A stretch of 32,151 nt of DNA, taken from the NCBI RefSeq assembly GCF_019969725.1, contig NZ_JAHXYW010000026.1:1-32151 (forward strand). Direction: 5' to 3'. Position 1 is the first letter of the stretch; every line of letters starts with the position of its first letter. Under the pieces are notes generated by a model. The model was given only the letters and a program-made list of their open reading frames with translations. It made no database searches and had not been told where the DNA came from. Origin of the DNA: Neobacillus bataviensis. Lineage in GTDB: Bacteria; Bacillota; Bacilli; Bacillales_B; DSM-18226. The position numbers and the translations under genes were made by a program. Positions 1 through 8,003 of this stretch are shown one piece after another.

Positions 1-74
1 AGCTTATGTCCTAAAGTACCTTCTTTGTATTCTTTTACAACCATGAGCTTAAACTCATCACTATATTTAGCCAT
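1..74 (-). CDS. IS3-family transposase OrfA, N-terminal fragment (cut by window edge)
   Basis: About 24 codons are visible, beginning MAKYSDEFKLMVVKEY. This is the start of the helix-turn-helix OrfA protein of IS3/IS150-type elements, which binds the IS ends and is extended by frameshifting into the OrfAB transposase. The GGGGTG just upstream on the minus strand may serve as ribosome site. The cut is only the window boundary, so intactness cannot be judged. Assignment rests on the short N-terminal pattern and the adjacent terminal repeat. Confidence 0.6.
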   Translation of the reverse strand, partial: MAKYSDEFKLMVVKEYKEGTLGHK

Positions 75-120
75 AAAAAACACCCCAAGAGTCAGATTTT
101 CCTCTAACTTTTGGGGTGCA
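1..120 (-). mobile_element. IS3/IS150-type insertion sequence, terminal part
   Basis: The right end of an insertion sequence that continues past the left window edge. The outer end begins TGCACCCCAAAAGTTAGA on the minus strand, which resembles IS150-group termini, and is followed by the start of an OrfA-like transposase. The end also folds on itself: CACCCCAA at the tip pairs with TTGGGGTG next to the transposase start (81-119). Such a hairpin could limit transcription entering from outside. The other end and any target duplication are not visible. Confidence 0.65.
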
Positions 121-236
121 TTACATTCAAAGGGGCCCTTTTTTGTCTGTAATTTTTTAAATAAGGAATTATGAAATTAATTCAAATGTAAAGAAAATGT
201 GTAAAAAAGCAAAAATAGTAAAAAAATGTAGACAAT

Positions 237-265
237 TTGTCATTTTATCGTATTAGAAAGATAGT
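237..265 (+). promoter_or_regulatory. candidate SigA promoter of the pectate lyase gene
   Basis: TTGTCA and GATAGT are separated by 17 bases, giving a plausible -35/-10 pair. Transcription would start near 272 and leave a leader of about 260 bases holding a cre-like site, a short ORF and a hairpin. The -10 box matches only four of six positions. A weaker cre-like sequence (GAAAGCGGTTAAC, 282-294) lies just downstream. Confidence 0.35.
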
Positions 266-370
266 AATAAATTATTTTAGCGAAAGCGGTTAACGGATTG
301 TTACATAATGGATAAAATTCCATAATATCTTAAAATTTTAATCAAAAATCTTAAAATCTTTAATTTATCA

Positions 371-385
371 AAGAAACCGTTTTCA
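371..385 (+). promoter_or_regulatory. cre-like CcpA site upstream of pectate lyase
   Basis: AAGAAACCGTTTTCA matches the Bacillus cre consensus WTGNAANCGNWNNCW at all but one fixed position. Pectate lyase genes are classic targets of carbon catabolite repression, so CcpA repression as a roadblock in the leader is a reasonable inference. The stretch 121-416 otherwise holds AT-rich sequence and a short GC palindrome near 130. Confidence 0.55.
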
Positions 386-416
386 TTAGAATGAAATCAA
401 GATAGGAGAAAATCAG

Positions 417-482
417 ATGGATACTTCAAGTGGAGTTACTGAAACGTCGGTCGAAAGCAAAACGGTGAAAAAAAGAAGATAA
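417..482 (+). CDS. 21-codon leader ORF upstream of pectate lyase
   Basis: An ATG with a very good ribosome site (AGGAGA at 404-409, 7 bases upstream) opens a 21-codon frame rich in Thr, Ser and Val that ends in KKRR and TAA. It lies 52 bases before the pectate lyase start and just before a hairpin. No family is recognised. It could be a translated leader peptide that affects expression of the lyase, or a chance frame with a fortuitous ribosome site. Confidence 0.4.
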   Translation: MDTSSGVTETSVESKTVKKRR

Positions 483-505
483 CCAAGGGTAATATTGGCC
501 TTGGT
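482..505 (+). promoter_or_regulatory. hairpin between leader ORF and pectate lyase
   Basis: ACCAAGG (482-488) pairs with CCTTGGT (499-505) around a ten-base loop, and a shorter alternative pairs CCAA (483-486) with TTGG (495-498). The stop codon of the leader ORF overlaps the first base of the stem. There is no T-run, so it is not a simple terminator. A role in leader control is inference only. Confidence 0.35.
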
Positions 506-534
506 ATCGAACGAGTAAGGAGAGGGGTATCAAA

Positions 535-3072
535 ATGTTTTCTTCAAAAGTAAAGAAAGGAATCAGTATCGCTTTAGTAAAGAAAGGAATCAGCATCGCT
601 TTAGCCACGACGTTGGCGTTTTCATCATTCGGGTACGTGCCGGTTTTCGCTAATGATTCGCCGAAGTCGGCGGCTTCTAATGAACTAGTTGCCAACGAAG
701 CCGGAACCTGGTTCGAAACGGCATTTGCTACGTGGACGGGCAGAAGTGAGGCAAAATATGAAGTATATGTGAGAGGGACTAATGTCATTGACTGGCGCGA
801 CGGTAGTCAAATTACTGGCTGGTTAGAGGATTGGACATTAGTAAACGACTCGGCAAACGCGAAATTGGTGCGTGTTGTCGATCCAGCCAGAAACACTTGG
901 CGGGTCGATATTCCAGGCCTACCTCAAGGTGAATATGAAATTCAGGTTAGAGACGAGAATGGTACTATTATCCATACATTTACCAATCTTAAAACATGCT
1001 CTTTCGTGCGTAATGGTGCGGCATTTTTACCGTCCAACGACAGCAATGGTTTTTCCGGAAGTAATGATTTCGCACTTGATGGGGCAATCGGCGGATACTT
1101 ACCCGATGGACGAGTGGATCCTAACGCCACGATTATCTATGTGACCCATGAAAATATGAGGGAAACCCTTGCTGGTCCTAATAATAGTACACCAAATGTC
1201 ATTGCAAAAAGAGAAGGTGCACCTAATGAGAAAACACCTCTTATCATTCGATTTTTAGGCACTGTCGGATCTTTTGAAAGAGTTAATACGAGCGTTTCAA
1301 ACTCTGGAACTCAAGCGCCTCCGGGAGTGGATTCCAACCGTATGCTTAGGGTTAATTCTGGAAACGGAAACATTACGTTTGAAGGCGTTGGTCCTGATGC
1401 CACGATCTTTGGGTGGGGTATAAACACCGGGGGGTCTCACAATGTGGTAATCAGAAATCTTACATTCGGCCAACAATACGCAAGCGCCATAGTTGCTAAT
1501 GGGGGTGGCGTAAATGTAAGGGCTTCTAACGTGTGGATTCATAACAATACCTTTGGATACGGGCAGAACAGGTATCTTGCATTAGGCCACGACCCGGACA
1601 ATGCCAAGGGAGACGGCTCAACAGATATATCAAATAATTTAAGAAACTACACGGTTTCTTACAATCACTATGAAGGAAGTAGCAAAGCCATGCTGATTGG
1701 CGGCAATGCCAGTGAAATGGACCCTCACTATGGAACTATCGATCACAATTGGTTCGAAGGCTCGGAAGAAAGAACCCCACGTGTGCGCGGTGGTAGACTT
1801 CATGTGTTTAACAACTTGTACGAAGACATTCAGGGACACCCATATCATAATCAGCTAAAAGGAAGAAATACAGGTTATGGTATTGGCGCGGGCCACAATG
1901 CCAACATATGGGCGGAAGGGAATATTTTTGACAACGTCAATTTCCCGTTTATTAGAAGCCGTCAGGGTCATGCAAGAGGATTTGCGCCTATTGATTATTT
2001 ACCTGGACCTGGTGAATCCGATACCGCTAATGCTGGATTTAATCATTTATTTGGTGACCAACCCGGCTTTATCATCACAAAAGAGGTAGTAACTGAAGGC
2101 GATTTCCCTGAAAGTGTAGAAGATTTTAGAAATCCTTCAGATGTAATGACTTATGGCACCGGCGAAGATGCTATTAAAATCACGGACGCGGATCTTGATA
2201 GTCTTAAGCAGGCGGCTTTAAACCTTCAACCAAACATTGTGTATGATGGGCCTCACACGTTCTTTGATCCAAAGCTTGACATTGGCGTTGTGGTTGCCAA
2301 AGGTTCGACCACAACTAATCCTCCTATGACAGCTACCGGAGGCAACGTCCTTGCGGCGCAATTGGATTGGGCATTCAGACCAACAGACAATACCAAGGTA
2401 TGGTCAACAGAAACTTCAGATGACGTGGCGGCTTTGAGAACTCATATTGAAACATATTCCGGCGTAATGCCTAAATTGGCTCCTACAGAAACTCCTGTGG
2501 CTCCTATTATTTCAAACGTCGTAATCAACGACCAAAGTATTTCCAACAACAAGGTTGTTGTCTACGATAATACCTTTACTATCGATTGGGAGAACAAGGA
2601 TGTCTTAACTGAAAGCTATGAAATTCAGTGGGATCAAGGTAATGGTAAGTGGAAAACACTAAAACAGGTTGTGCACAATGCCCTCCCTAAGAGATATATT
2701 ACCCAAGACATCGATCAGTTCGCTCATTTGAAAGCGATACTTGCAGAAGCTTCAAATGGCGAGGTCTATCAATTCAGAGTCCGTGCCCTTAACGCCTTTG
2801 GCTCCAGTGAATGGTCAGATGTGTTTGTGGTGGATACAGTAAAGGAAGCAATTCCATCGGCAGTAGTCAACAATCTAAATGGTAATGAAAATGAGTTGAT
2901 CATTACGATTAATGAAACTTATTTCGATGGAACGACAAACGACGCGGATCCGCTGAAGGCAACGCTGAAAATTAAAAACAACTCGGCTGGAACCTATAAA
3001 ATAGGCCGATATAACGTATACGTTGATACAAAAGGCAATACACAAGTTCGCGAGATTTATATTGTAGAATAA
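535..3072 (+). CDS. secreted pectate lyase with flanking fibronectin III-like domains
   Basis: An 845-residue extracellular polysaccharide lyase of the PL1 type, which cleaves pectate by Ca-dependent beta-elimination. Residues 1-39 are a signal peptide (Lys-rich start, hydrophobic core, likely cut after VFA). Residues 55-155 look like a beta-sandwich/FN3-like module. The parallel beta-helix core spans about 165-590 and includes VVIRNLTF, VWIHNNTF, TIDHNWFEG and the family's TPRVR motif (414-418). Residues 655-770 form an FN3 domain (EIQWDQG, YQFRVRALNAFG), followed by a short C-terminal beta domain. It is longer than minimal Bacillus Pel (about 420 residues) because of the extra modules. The start follows AAGGAGAGG. 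An odd in-frame 27-bp duplication sits in the signal peptide. Upstream cre and a downstream terminator suggest a single-gene, glucose-repressed unit. Confidence 0.9.
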   Translation: MFSSKVKKGISIALVKKGISIALATTLAFSSFGYVPVFANDSPKSAASNELVANEAGTWFETAFATWTGRSEAKYEVYVRGTNVIDWRDGSQITGWLEDWTLVNDSANAKLVRVVDPARNTWRVDIPGLPQGEYEIQVRDENGTIIHTFTNLKTCSFVRNGAAFLPSNDSNGFSGSNDFALDGAIGGYLPDGRVDPNATIIYVTHENMRETLAGPNNSTPNVIAKREGAPNEKTPLIIRFLGTVGSFERVNTSVSNSGTQAPPGVDSNRMLRVNSGNGNITFEGVGPDATIFGWGINTGGSHNVVIRNLTFGQQYASAIVANGGGVNVRASNVWIHNNTFGYGQNRYLALGHDPDNAKGDGSTDISNNLRNYTVSYNHYEGSSKAMLIGGNASEMDPHYGTIDHNWFEGSEERTPRVRGGRLHVFNNLYEDIQGHPYHNQLKGRNTGYGIGAGHNANIWAEGNIFDNVNFPFIRSRQGHARGFAPIDYLPGPGESDTANAGFNHLFGDQPGFIITKEVVTEGDFPESVEDFRNPSDVMTYGTGEDAIKITDADLDSLKQAALNLQPNIVYDGPHTFFDPKLDIGVVVAKGSTTTNPPMTATGGNVLAAQLDWAFRPTDNTKVWSTETSDDVAALRTHIETYSGVMPKLAPTETPVAPIISNVVINDQSISNNKVVVYDNTFTIDWENKDVLTESYEIQWDQGNGKWKTLKQVVHNALPKRYITQDIDQFAHLKAILAEASNGEVYQFRVRALNAFGSSEWSDVFVVDTVKEAIPSAVVNNLNGNENELIITINETYFDGTTNDADPLKATLKIKNNSAGTYKIGRYNVYVDTKGNTQVREIYIVE
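550..603 (+). repeat. 27-bp in-frame tandem duplication in the signal peptide
   Basis: Bases 550-576 and 577-603 are direct repeats that differ at one base (AGTATC versus AGCATC). They encode VKKGISIAL twice. The duplication gives the signal peptide a second Lys-Lys pair inside what should be its hydrophobic core. The near identity suggests a recent event. Confidence 0.9.
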
Positions 3073-3082
3073 GTAGAAAAAG

Positions 3083-3122
3083 ATTTGGCTTTGCCTTTAG
3101 GTAGAGCCGATTCTTTTTTTTT
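3083..3122 (+). terminator. intrinsic terminator after pectate lyase
   Basis: GGCTTTGCC and GGTAGAGCC form a stem with two G-U pairs around a TTTA loop (3087-3108), followed by CTTTTTTTTT. It lies 11 bases after the stop codon. Confidence 0.8.
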
Positions 3123-3188
3123 GCGTCGATCTATGCATCTGTTAAAATAACAATAAATTAAATTGATTTTAAAGGTGTTGTTATTTTT

Positions 3189-3611
3189 TTGGAACAAGCG
3201 AGAATGTACAGAATATCTCTACTATTAATTGTAGTTTTTATGGTGGCTGGAATATTATTATGTATTTTTTGCCTTTTGGGTTTAAGGGATGCCCCAATTG
3301 TGCTATTATTGTTGTTTATTTTTTCAATTTTTACTATTGGTTATTCCATTTACCTTTGGCGAAAAAGAAATGAAGGCAAAGGGTTTTATTGGGATGATGA
3401 AGGAATTGTAATTGACCTAAAAGGTAATAAGATTTATTGGGACGAAATTGAAGACATTCAGTATTTTAAAAGTAGTTCTGCCAGTTTTTCAAAGTCTACT
3501 GTAATTTATCCTCATTATACAAATCATGAACAAATAAGAATTCGCCATAAGAAATGGATGCCAAAAACCGCACATTCAATTGATTGGATTTTAATTGAAA
3601 AGCCAAAGTAG
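3189..3611 (+). CDS. small two-helix membrane protein with PH-like tail
   Basis: A 140-residue protein. Residues 8-30 and 36-56 are hydrophobic membrane segments. A basic RKRNEGKG junction follows, then a soluble tail with alternating beta-type patterns (YWDDEGIVID, IYWDEIEDIQYF) resembling the PH-like domains of Bacillus membrane proteins. The start is TTG, chosen because AAAGGTG (3171-3177) lies 11 bases upstream; ATG at 3204 is an alternative. It follows the pectate lyase terminator and stands alone. Function is unknown, and the PH-like description is a fold guess. Confidence 0.6.
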   Translation: MEQARMYRISLLLIVVFMVAGILLCIFCLLGLRDAPIVLLLLFIFSIFTIGYSIYLWRKRNEGKGFYWDDEGIVIDLKGNKIYWDEIEDIQYFKSSSASFSKSTVIYPHYTNHEQIRIRHKKWMPKTAHSIDWILIEKPK

Positions 3612-3822
3612 TACCACAAAAACTTGATGCAAGTTTGGGAAGAAAAAAAAGTTTTACGAAATTAATGTCAAACCTTTATTGGATTCCTTCTTCAACTATC
3701 TGGTGCAAGAGTTGAAGAAGAAGTTCGCTGCGGCGATCTTTTTGCTTGTTGAACTAACTAAGAAGGAAAATCCTTGAGATTTATGGATGGTTCTTATTCT
3801 ACCAGCGGGGCAGGTTTGTTAG
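3612..3822 (+). other. gene-poor stretch with open frame remnant and 11-bp hairpin
   Basis: No supportable gene lies here. Frame 3628-3777 is open for 49 codons and its Lys-rich product (including KKKFAAAIFLLVELTKK) looks compositionally like protein, but no start with a ribosome site is seen. Within it CTTCTTCAACT (3687-3697) and AGTTGAAGAAG (3710-3720) form a perfect 11-bp hairpin with a 12-base loop. This may be a decayed gene fragment or an unrecognised structured RNA. Confidence 0.3.
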
Positions 3823-3823
3823 T

Positions 3824-3859
3824 ACAAAAAAAGACCAAAAATATATACTAATTGGTCTT
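3824..3859 (-). terminator. terminator for the alkD-like/DUF3870 operon
   Basis: On the minus strand AAGACCAA (3859-3852) pairs with TTGGTCTT (3838-3831), followed by a run of T (complement of 3825-3830). It lies about 70 bases after the DUF3870 stop codon. Confidence 0.7.
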
Positions 3860-3896
3860 CTAATTGTTATCTGATTATATTGTTTCTCCCGTCAAC

Positions 3897-3932
3897 GGAA
3901 CCCGTTACCATTCTTGTAACGTTTTATTTTTT
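3897..3932 (+). terminator. plus-strand terminator facing the DUF3870 gene
   Basis: CGTTAC (3903-3908) pairs with GTAACG (3916-3921), followed by TTTTATTTTTT. It would stop transcription coming from the left before it runs into the convergent gene, and it touches that gene's stop codon. Confidence 0.6.
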
Positions 3933-4236
3933 AAGTAAGAGATTCGTATTGCTTATATAGGTCTTTTAATGCCGCAATCAGGGCATTATTTGCTTTTCCT
4001 AAATAGCCTTTTTTTAACTGATCAAGAGGGAGTTCTATTCCATTGCGTAAGCTATGGCCTTTTAGGAGCCTGGAGACATACTCCCTGCCATGTTCGGTAG
4101 CCAGTGTACAGGAAGCATCCACAATTACTCCATAATGTTTATCGATTTCGGCCGTAATGGTTAATGTTTCAAAAACATTTTTGGCAGCCATGCCCGTAGG
4201 AAGCTTAGCATGACCAGCGATAAATATTGTATTCAT
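3931..4236 (-). CDS. DUF3870 family protein
   Basis: A 101-residue soluble protein matching the DUF3870 pattern known from Bacilli and Clostridia: an IFIAGHAKLP start, a central GVIVDASCTLAT segment, then FVS-like and LLKGHSL helices. The cysteine in DASCT is notable. Biochemical function of the family is not known. AGGAGTG precedes the ATG. It is the second gene of a minus-strand pair, 31 bases after the AlkD-like gene, and ends at its own terminator. Joint transcription with a repair gene is inferred from spacing only. Confidence 0.75.
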   Translation of the reverse strand: MNTIFIAGHAKLPTGMAAKNVFETLTITAEIDKHYGVIVDASCTLATEHGREYVSRLLKGHSLRNGIELPLDQLKKGYLGKANNALIAALKDLYKQYESLT

Positions 4237-4267
4237 CTTATTCCACTCCTAAAATCTACAAATGATG

Positions 4268-4975
4268 CTAACACCTTACATATTTGCGTTTGAAACCAAG
4301 CTTTCCTCTGTCTATTTCTTTTTGAATATTTTCGGAAGCAAGCAGGATACTGCTTTTTTTCTGGTCCCGCTTAATTTCAACTGGACCAACAGCCTTTGCG
4401 GTTTCAACCGCTTTCTCATGAAGCGGTAAATAGGATACTCCGACGGTATAAATAAAATTACTCATCGCAGACTTTGTTCGATCAGGAGAATCGTGAATTG
4501 TCTTTTCTACCTGATCGAGCATTTTGGCAAGCTTGCTTGGGTTAAATTCACTGTCTTTGCGATTACCCAATAGCCAGCAATAACAGCTCCATCCAGCTGA
4601 CATTTTCAGTTCTTCACCGCTAGCAATCCATTTATCTGCCACAGTTTGGGCAATGTCGGTTTCTGCCAAAGTTACGGCAACGACATAATCGGAAATCATA
4701 TAAAAATACGCCGCATCGATCCAACGGTCAAAATCTGCCTCCGTCATTGCCTTTGGGTCTGCTATGACACCTGCAAAATACATAGCATCGTAATTTCCGG
4801 TGGCGTAAAGCTCCTCGGCCAAAGGCTGATTTTTCTTGATTTGCTTTGCGAGCGGCTTCATGGCGCCTGTAGCCACACCAAAAAGCGGTTCGTGTGCACC
4901 ATTGCTTATGTACATTTTTTTAAGTCGTTCCTTGCCGAGTGCTTCCAGTTCCTGCATAACCAATTCGAAATCCAT
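4268..4975 (-). CDS. DNA alkylation repair protein, AlkD-like HEAT-repeat glycosylase
   Basis: A 235-residue all-helical protein of the DNA alkylation repair (AlkC/AlkD) family. These HEAT-like repeat proteins wrap damaged DNA and, in AlkD, release bulky or cationic N3/N7-alkyl purines. Recognisable segments are the N-terminal helix with MYISNGAHEP, the YFAGVIADP helix, the paired aromatic residues in AAYFYMISDYVV, the SAGWSCYCWLLG helix and the basic C-terminus GKLGFKRKYVRC. Length is typical. The start ATG follows AAAGGAAGTG. It begins a two-gene operon with the DUF3870 gene. Which lesions it acts on cannot be read from the sequence. Confidence 0.8.
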   Translation of the reverse strand: MDFELVMQELEALGKERLKKMYISNGAHEPLFGVATGAMKPLAKQIKKNQPLAEELYATGNYDAMYFAGVIADPKAMTEADFDRWIDAAYFYMISDYVVAVTLAETDIAQTVADKWIASGEELKMSAGWSCYCWLLGNRKDSEFNPSKLAKMLDQVEKTIHDSPDRTKSAMSNFIYTVGVSYLPLHEKAVETAKAVGPVEIKRDQKKSSILLASENIQKEIDRGKLGFKRKYVRC

Positions 4976-5326
4976 TGTTTTGCACTTCCTTTCTCCAAAA
5001 GCATATCTTCATAATTTCTTGAAATTAATTCCGTATTCCTGCCAAATTAAAAAAAGTTGCGCCATTAACAGCATTCAGAACGTATATTCGTAATATACCA
5101 TTTATTCCACATGTATGGAAGAATAATAAGAAAGGCAGGTCAAAAAACAAGCTCGGAATATTTAAAATAAAACAAGCATAGAGATATTTGGTAGTCTTCA
5201 TTTTAGAAAGTTTTGGAAAAATTACCAGGTCAAAAGGAGTTTTGATGATCTAGGCAGAATAATATTGATAGCGCTTACAATTAATAACTCCAATGTACCA
5301 TTTTATTTTAAGGGAGTGATTTGAGA
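4976..5326. other. 351-bp divergent intergenic region
   Basis: This separates the AlkD-like gene (minus) from the monooxygenase gene (plus) and must hold both promoters, though no strong -35/-10 pair stands out. It contains the inverted repeat TTCCA-N6-TGGAA (5105-5120), two copies of CAGGTCAAAA (near 5137 and 5227), and a cre-like site listed separately. No gene is seen. Confidence 0.5.
5265..5279 (+). promoter_or_regulatory. cre-like CcpA site before the monooxygenase-hydrolase gene
   Basis: TTGATAGCGCTTACA fits the cre consensus WTGNAANCGNWNNCW with one mismatch and sits 48 bases before the start codon. It suggests that the fused monooxygenase is switched off on preferred sugars. The site is read from sequence; repression is inferred. 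Confidence 0.55.
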
Positions 5327-7933
5327 ATGGCTTTAAATCAACAAAACGTTCAAGTGTTGGATGCTGTTGTAGTTGGGGCTGGTTTTTCTGGATTGTATAT
5401 GCTGCATAAACTGCGGGAGGCCGGTTATTCGGTTCGCGTTTATGAAGCAGGGGAAGATGTCGGGGGCACCTGGTACTGGAACCGTTACCCTGGCGCACGT
5501 TGTGACATTGAAAGTATCTACTATAATTATACTTTTTCAGAAGAGATTTTGAAGGAATGGACATGGTCGTCCAGATACGCTGAGCAGCCGGAAATATTAA
5601 GCTACATAAATTTTGTGGCAGATAAACTGGATCTAAGGCGGGACATTCAATTCCAAACACGGATTACCGCTGCCCGTTACAATGAACAAAACCGTAACTG
5701 GGAGATTCGCATGGAAGATGGCACAAGAGTCATCGCTGAGTACTTTATCACCGCGTTAGGCTGCCTTTCTTCATCCAACATACCAAAGTTTAAGGGAGTA
5801 GATTCCTTCAAAGGCGAAATGTATCATACGGGAAGATGGCCGCATGAAAACGTCGACTTTAATGGCAAGCGTGTAGGAGTGATTGGAACCGGCTCAAGCG
5901 GAATTCAAGCGATCCCGATGATTGCAAAAGAAGCTGGCCACCTCACCGTCTTTCAGCGGACCCCACAGTACAGCTGTCCGGCGCAAAATCATTCGCTTGA
6001 CTCAGAAACAATCGGACAAACACGTGAAAACTATGGAGAACTGAAAAAACTCATGCGTTTCTCCATGCATGGTGTACCGTCCGGACCACGGATGCGATCC
6101 GCCCTGGAGGATTCTCCAGAAGAACGGGAGCGACTATATGAAAAGGCTTGGCAGGAGGGTGGATTATTCTCTCTTACCTACAACTACAATGACATCGGTA
6201 TACTGCCTGAAGCGAATGAAACCGCCGCATCCTTTATCCGCTCCAAGATCAAGCAAATTGTTCAAGACCCCGAAGTAGCTCAAAAGCTAATGCCAACCTA
6301 TTTTTACGCTACCAAACGACCAATCATTGATACCGACTATTTTGAAACCTATAACCGAGAAAATGTCTCACTTGTTGATATAAAAGCTGCTCCTATTATG
6401 GAAATTACCCCAAATGGAATCAAAACGGCAGAGGCGGATTACGAACTGGATGTACTCGTGTTTGCAACCGGCTTCGATGCCATGACAGGTCCATTGTTTA
6501 ACATAGATATTCGCGGGAAGAATGATCTTTCGCTAAAAGAGAAGTGGGCAGACGGCGCTGAGTTGAAGACGTACCTGGGACTCGCAACCTCATGCTTCCC
6601 GAACATGTTTATGCTGACTGGTCCGCAGAGTCCATCGGTACTAAGCAACATGATGGTATCTATTGAGCAGCATGTGGACTGGGTTGCGGATTGTATTGAT
6701 TATCTTCGTGATCACCATTTGGAAGCCTTCGAGGCAACCGTAGAGGCAGAGGAATTCTGGAGCCAGCAATGCCGGGCCATCGCTGACATGTCACTGTTAA
6801 CCAAAACAGATTCATGGTATATGGGAGCCAATATTGAAGGCAAGCCGCGGGGATTCCTTGCCTTTGCCGGCGGGGTCGGGTTGTATCGTATCATTTGTGA
6901 TGATGTAGCGGCTAGGGGCTATGAAGGGTTTACTTCCGTTTTGTCTTCCAAAGGTAGGGATGAAAGCTTTGTGAAGGAAGGATTTTTTAGGTCGAATATT
7001 GATCCGCAAGCGTGGTTTATTTTAAAACAATTAGAATCTGCAGGGGCTCCGCCATTAGAGTTGCTGACTCCTGACCAAGCGAGGCTGGGTGCTGATTTCC
7101 GTCTTTTAGCAGGACCTCCGGAAGATGTTGCGAAGGTCGAAAACAGGACGATTCCGGTGCCGGGAGGAGAAATTCCTGTCCGGATCTATACGCCTGCCGG
7201 GGAAGGGCCATTCCCTGCATTGGTTTACTATCATGGCGGAGGCTGGGTGATCGGCAATTTGGACACCGTTGATGTACCTTGCCGTATGTTAGCCAACAGG
7301 GCTGGCTGTGTGGTGGTATCTGTTGATTACCGATTAGCACCGGAGCATAAATTCCCAACAGCTGCTGAAGATTCATATGCAGCAGTTAAGTGGGTAGCAG
7401 AACATGCAGCATCCATTCAGGCAGATCCTGAACGGATTGCCGTTGGCGGTGACAGTGCAGGCGGAAACCTTGCGGCGGTCGTGGCCTTAATGGCTCGTGA
7501 GCAGGGTGGACCATCTCTTGCGTATCAAATGCTCATATATCCGGTAACCAATCATTCATATGAAACGGAATCCTATCGTGAAAATGCAAATGGTTACTTT
7601 TTAACAAAGAATACGATGGTATGGTTCTGGAATCATTATCTACGTGATGATCAGGACGGTAAAAATCCGTATGCTTCGCCATTATTGGCTGAAGACTTAA
7701 GCGGACTTCCGCCAGCGCTCGTGATCACCGCCGGGTTTGATCCGTTGCGTGATGAAGGAGAGGCCTATGCGGAACGTCTAAAAGCAGCGGGTGTACCCGT
7801 TGAAGCGACACGCTATGACGGCATGATCCACGGATTCTTCTGGATGCCAGGGGTGTTGGTGCAAGGGAATGCAGCCATCAATCAGGCTGCCAATGCTCTA
7901 AAGCATGCTTTTCAAGTTGTAAAAACTATTTGA
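5327..7933 (+). CDS. Baeyer-Villiger monooxygenase fused to an alpha/beta-hydrolase (esterase)
   Basis: A single 868-residue chain with two enzymes. Residues 1-540 form a type I Baeyer-Villiger monooxygenase: FAD Rossmann motif GAGFSG (17-22), the diagnostic BVMO fingerprint FKGEMYHTGRWP (161-172), and NADPH Rossmann motif GTGSSG (187-192). Such enzymes insert oxygen next to a ketone to give an ester or lactone. Residues 560-868 form a hormone-sensitive-lipase-type hydrolase: oxyanion motif HGGGW from H636, nucleophile GDSAGG with S710, D805 and H835 completing the triad. All key residues are present in both halves. The inferred role is ketone to ester to acid plus alcohol in one protein. ATG 5327 is chosen because AGGGAGTGA lies 7 bases upstream; the in-frame TTG at 5321 is too close to it. 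Terminator follows. Confidence 0.92.
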   Translation: MALNQQNVQVLDAVVVGAGFSGLYMLHKLREAGYSVRVYEAGEDVGGTWYWNRYPGARCDIESIYYNYTFSEEILKEWTWSSRYAEQPEILSYINFVADKLDLRRDIQFQTRITAARYNEQNRNWEIRMEDGTRVIAEYFITALGCLSSSNIPKFKGVDSFKGEMYHTGRWPHENVDFNGKRVGVIGTGSSGIQAIPMIAKEAGHLTVFQRTPQYSCPAQNHSLDSETIGQTRENYGELKKLMRFSMHGVPSGPRMRSALEDSPEERERLYEKAWQEGGLFSLTYNYNDIGILPEANETAASFIRSKIKQIVQDPEVAQKLMPTYFYATKRPIIDTDYFETYNRENVSLVDIKAAPIMEITPNGIKTAEADYELDVLVFATGFDAMTGPLFNIDIRGKNDLSLKEKWADGAELKTYLGLATSCFPNMFMLTGPQSPSVLSNMMVSIEQHVDWVADCIDYLRDHHLEAFEATVEAEEFWSQQCRAIADMSLLTKTDSWYMGANIEGKPRGFLAFAGGVGLYRIICDDVAARGYEGFTSVLSSKGRDESFVKEGFFRSNIDPQAWFILKQLESAGAPPLELLTPDQARLGADFRLLAGPPEDVAKVENRTIPVPGGEIPVRIYTPAGEGPFPALVYYHGGGWVIGNLDTVDVPCRMLANRAGCVVVSVDYRLAPEHKFPTAAEDSYAAVKWVAEHAASIQADPERIAVGGDSAGGNLAAVVALMAREQGGPSLAYQMLIYPVTNHSYETESYRENANGYFLTKNTMVWFWNHYLRDDQDGKNPYASPLLAEDLSGLPPALVITAGFDPLRDEGEAYAERLKAAGVPVEATRYDGMIHGFFWMPGVLVQGNAAINQAANALKHAFQVVKTI

Positions 7934-7960
7934 TAGATTGTAAGTTTAATAAAATCATTT

Positions 7961-7987
7961 AACCCCTTGCATTAGCAAGGGGTTTTC
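7961..7987. terminator. bidirectional terminator between convergent genes
   Basis: AACCCCTTGC (7961-7970) and GCAAGGGGTT (7975-7984) form a perfect ten-pair stem with an ATTA loop and T-rich tails on both strands. It separates the monooxygenase gene from the convergent tetR gene. Confidence 0.85.
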
Positions 7988-8003
7988 CATTCTTCTCAGT
8001 TAT

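Noticed and set aside
129..141. AAGGGGCCCTT-type palindrome followed by T as a terminator
   Set aside because: The arms meet with no loop, so a stable terminator hairpin cannot form as written; left as a curiosity beside the IS end.
4646..5093. Two plus-strand frames opposite the AlkD-like gene
   Set aside because: They run antisense through a recognised gene and show no ribosome site or domain.
5250..5660. 136-codon frame on the minus strand over the monooxygenase start
   Set aside because: It overlaps the strongly supported BVMO N-terminus and its upstream control region and has no recognisable product.
7017..7376. 119-codon frame on the minus strand
   Set aside because: It lies inside the hydrolase half of the fused enzyme, where the plus frame carries all catalytic motifs.
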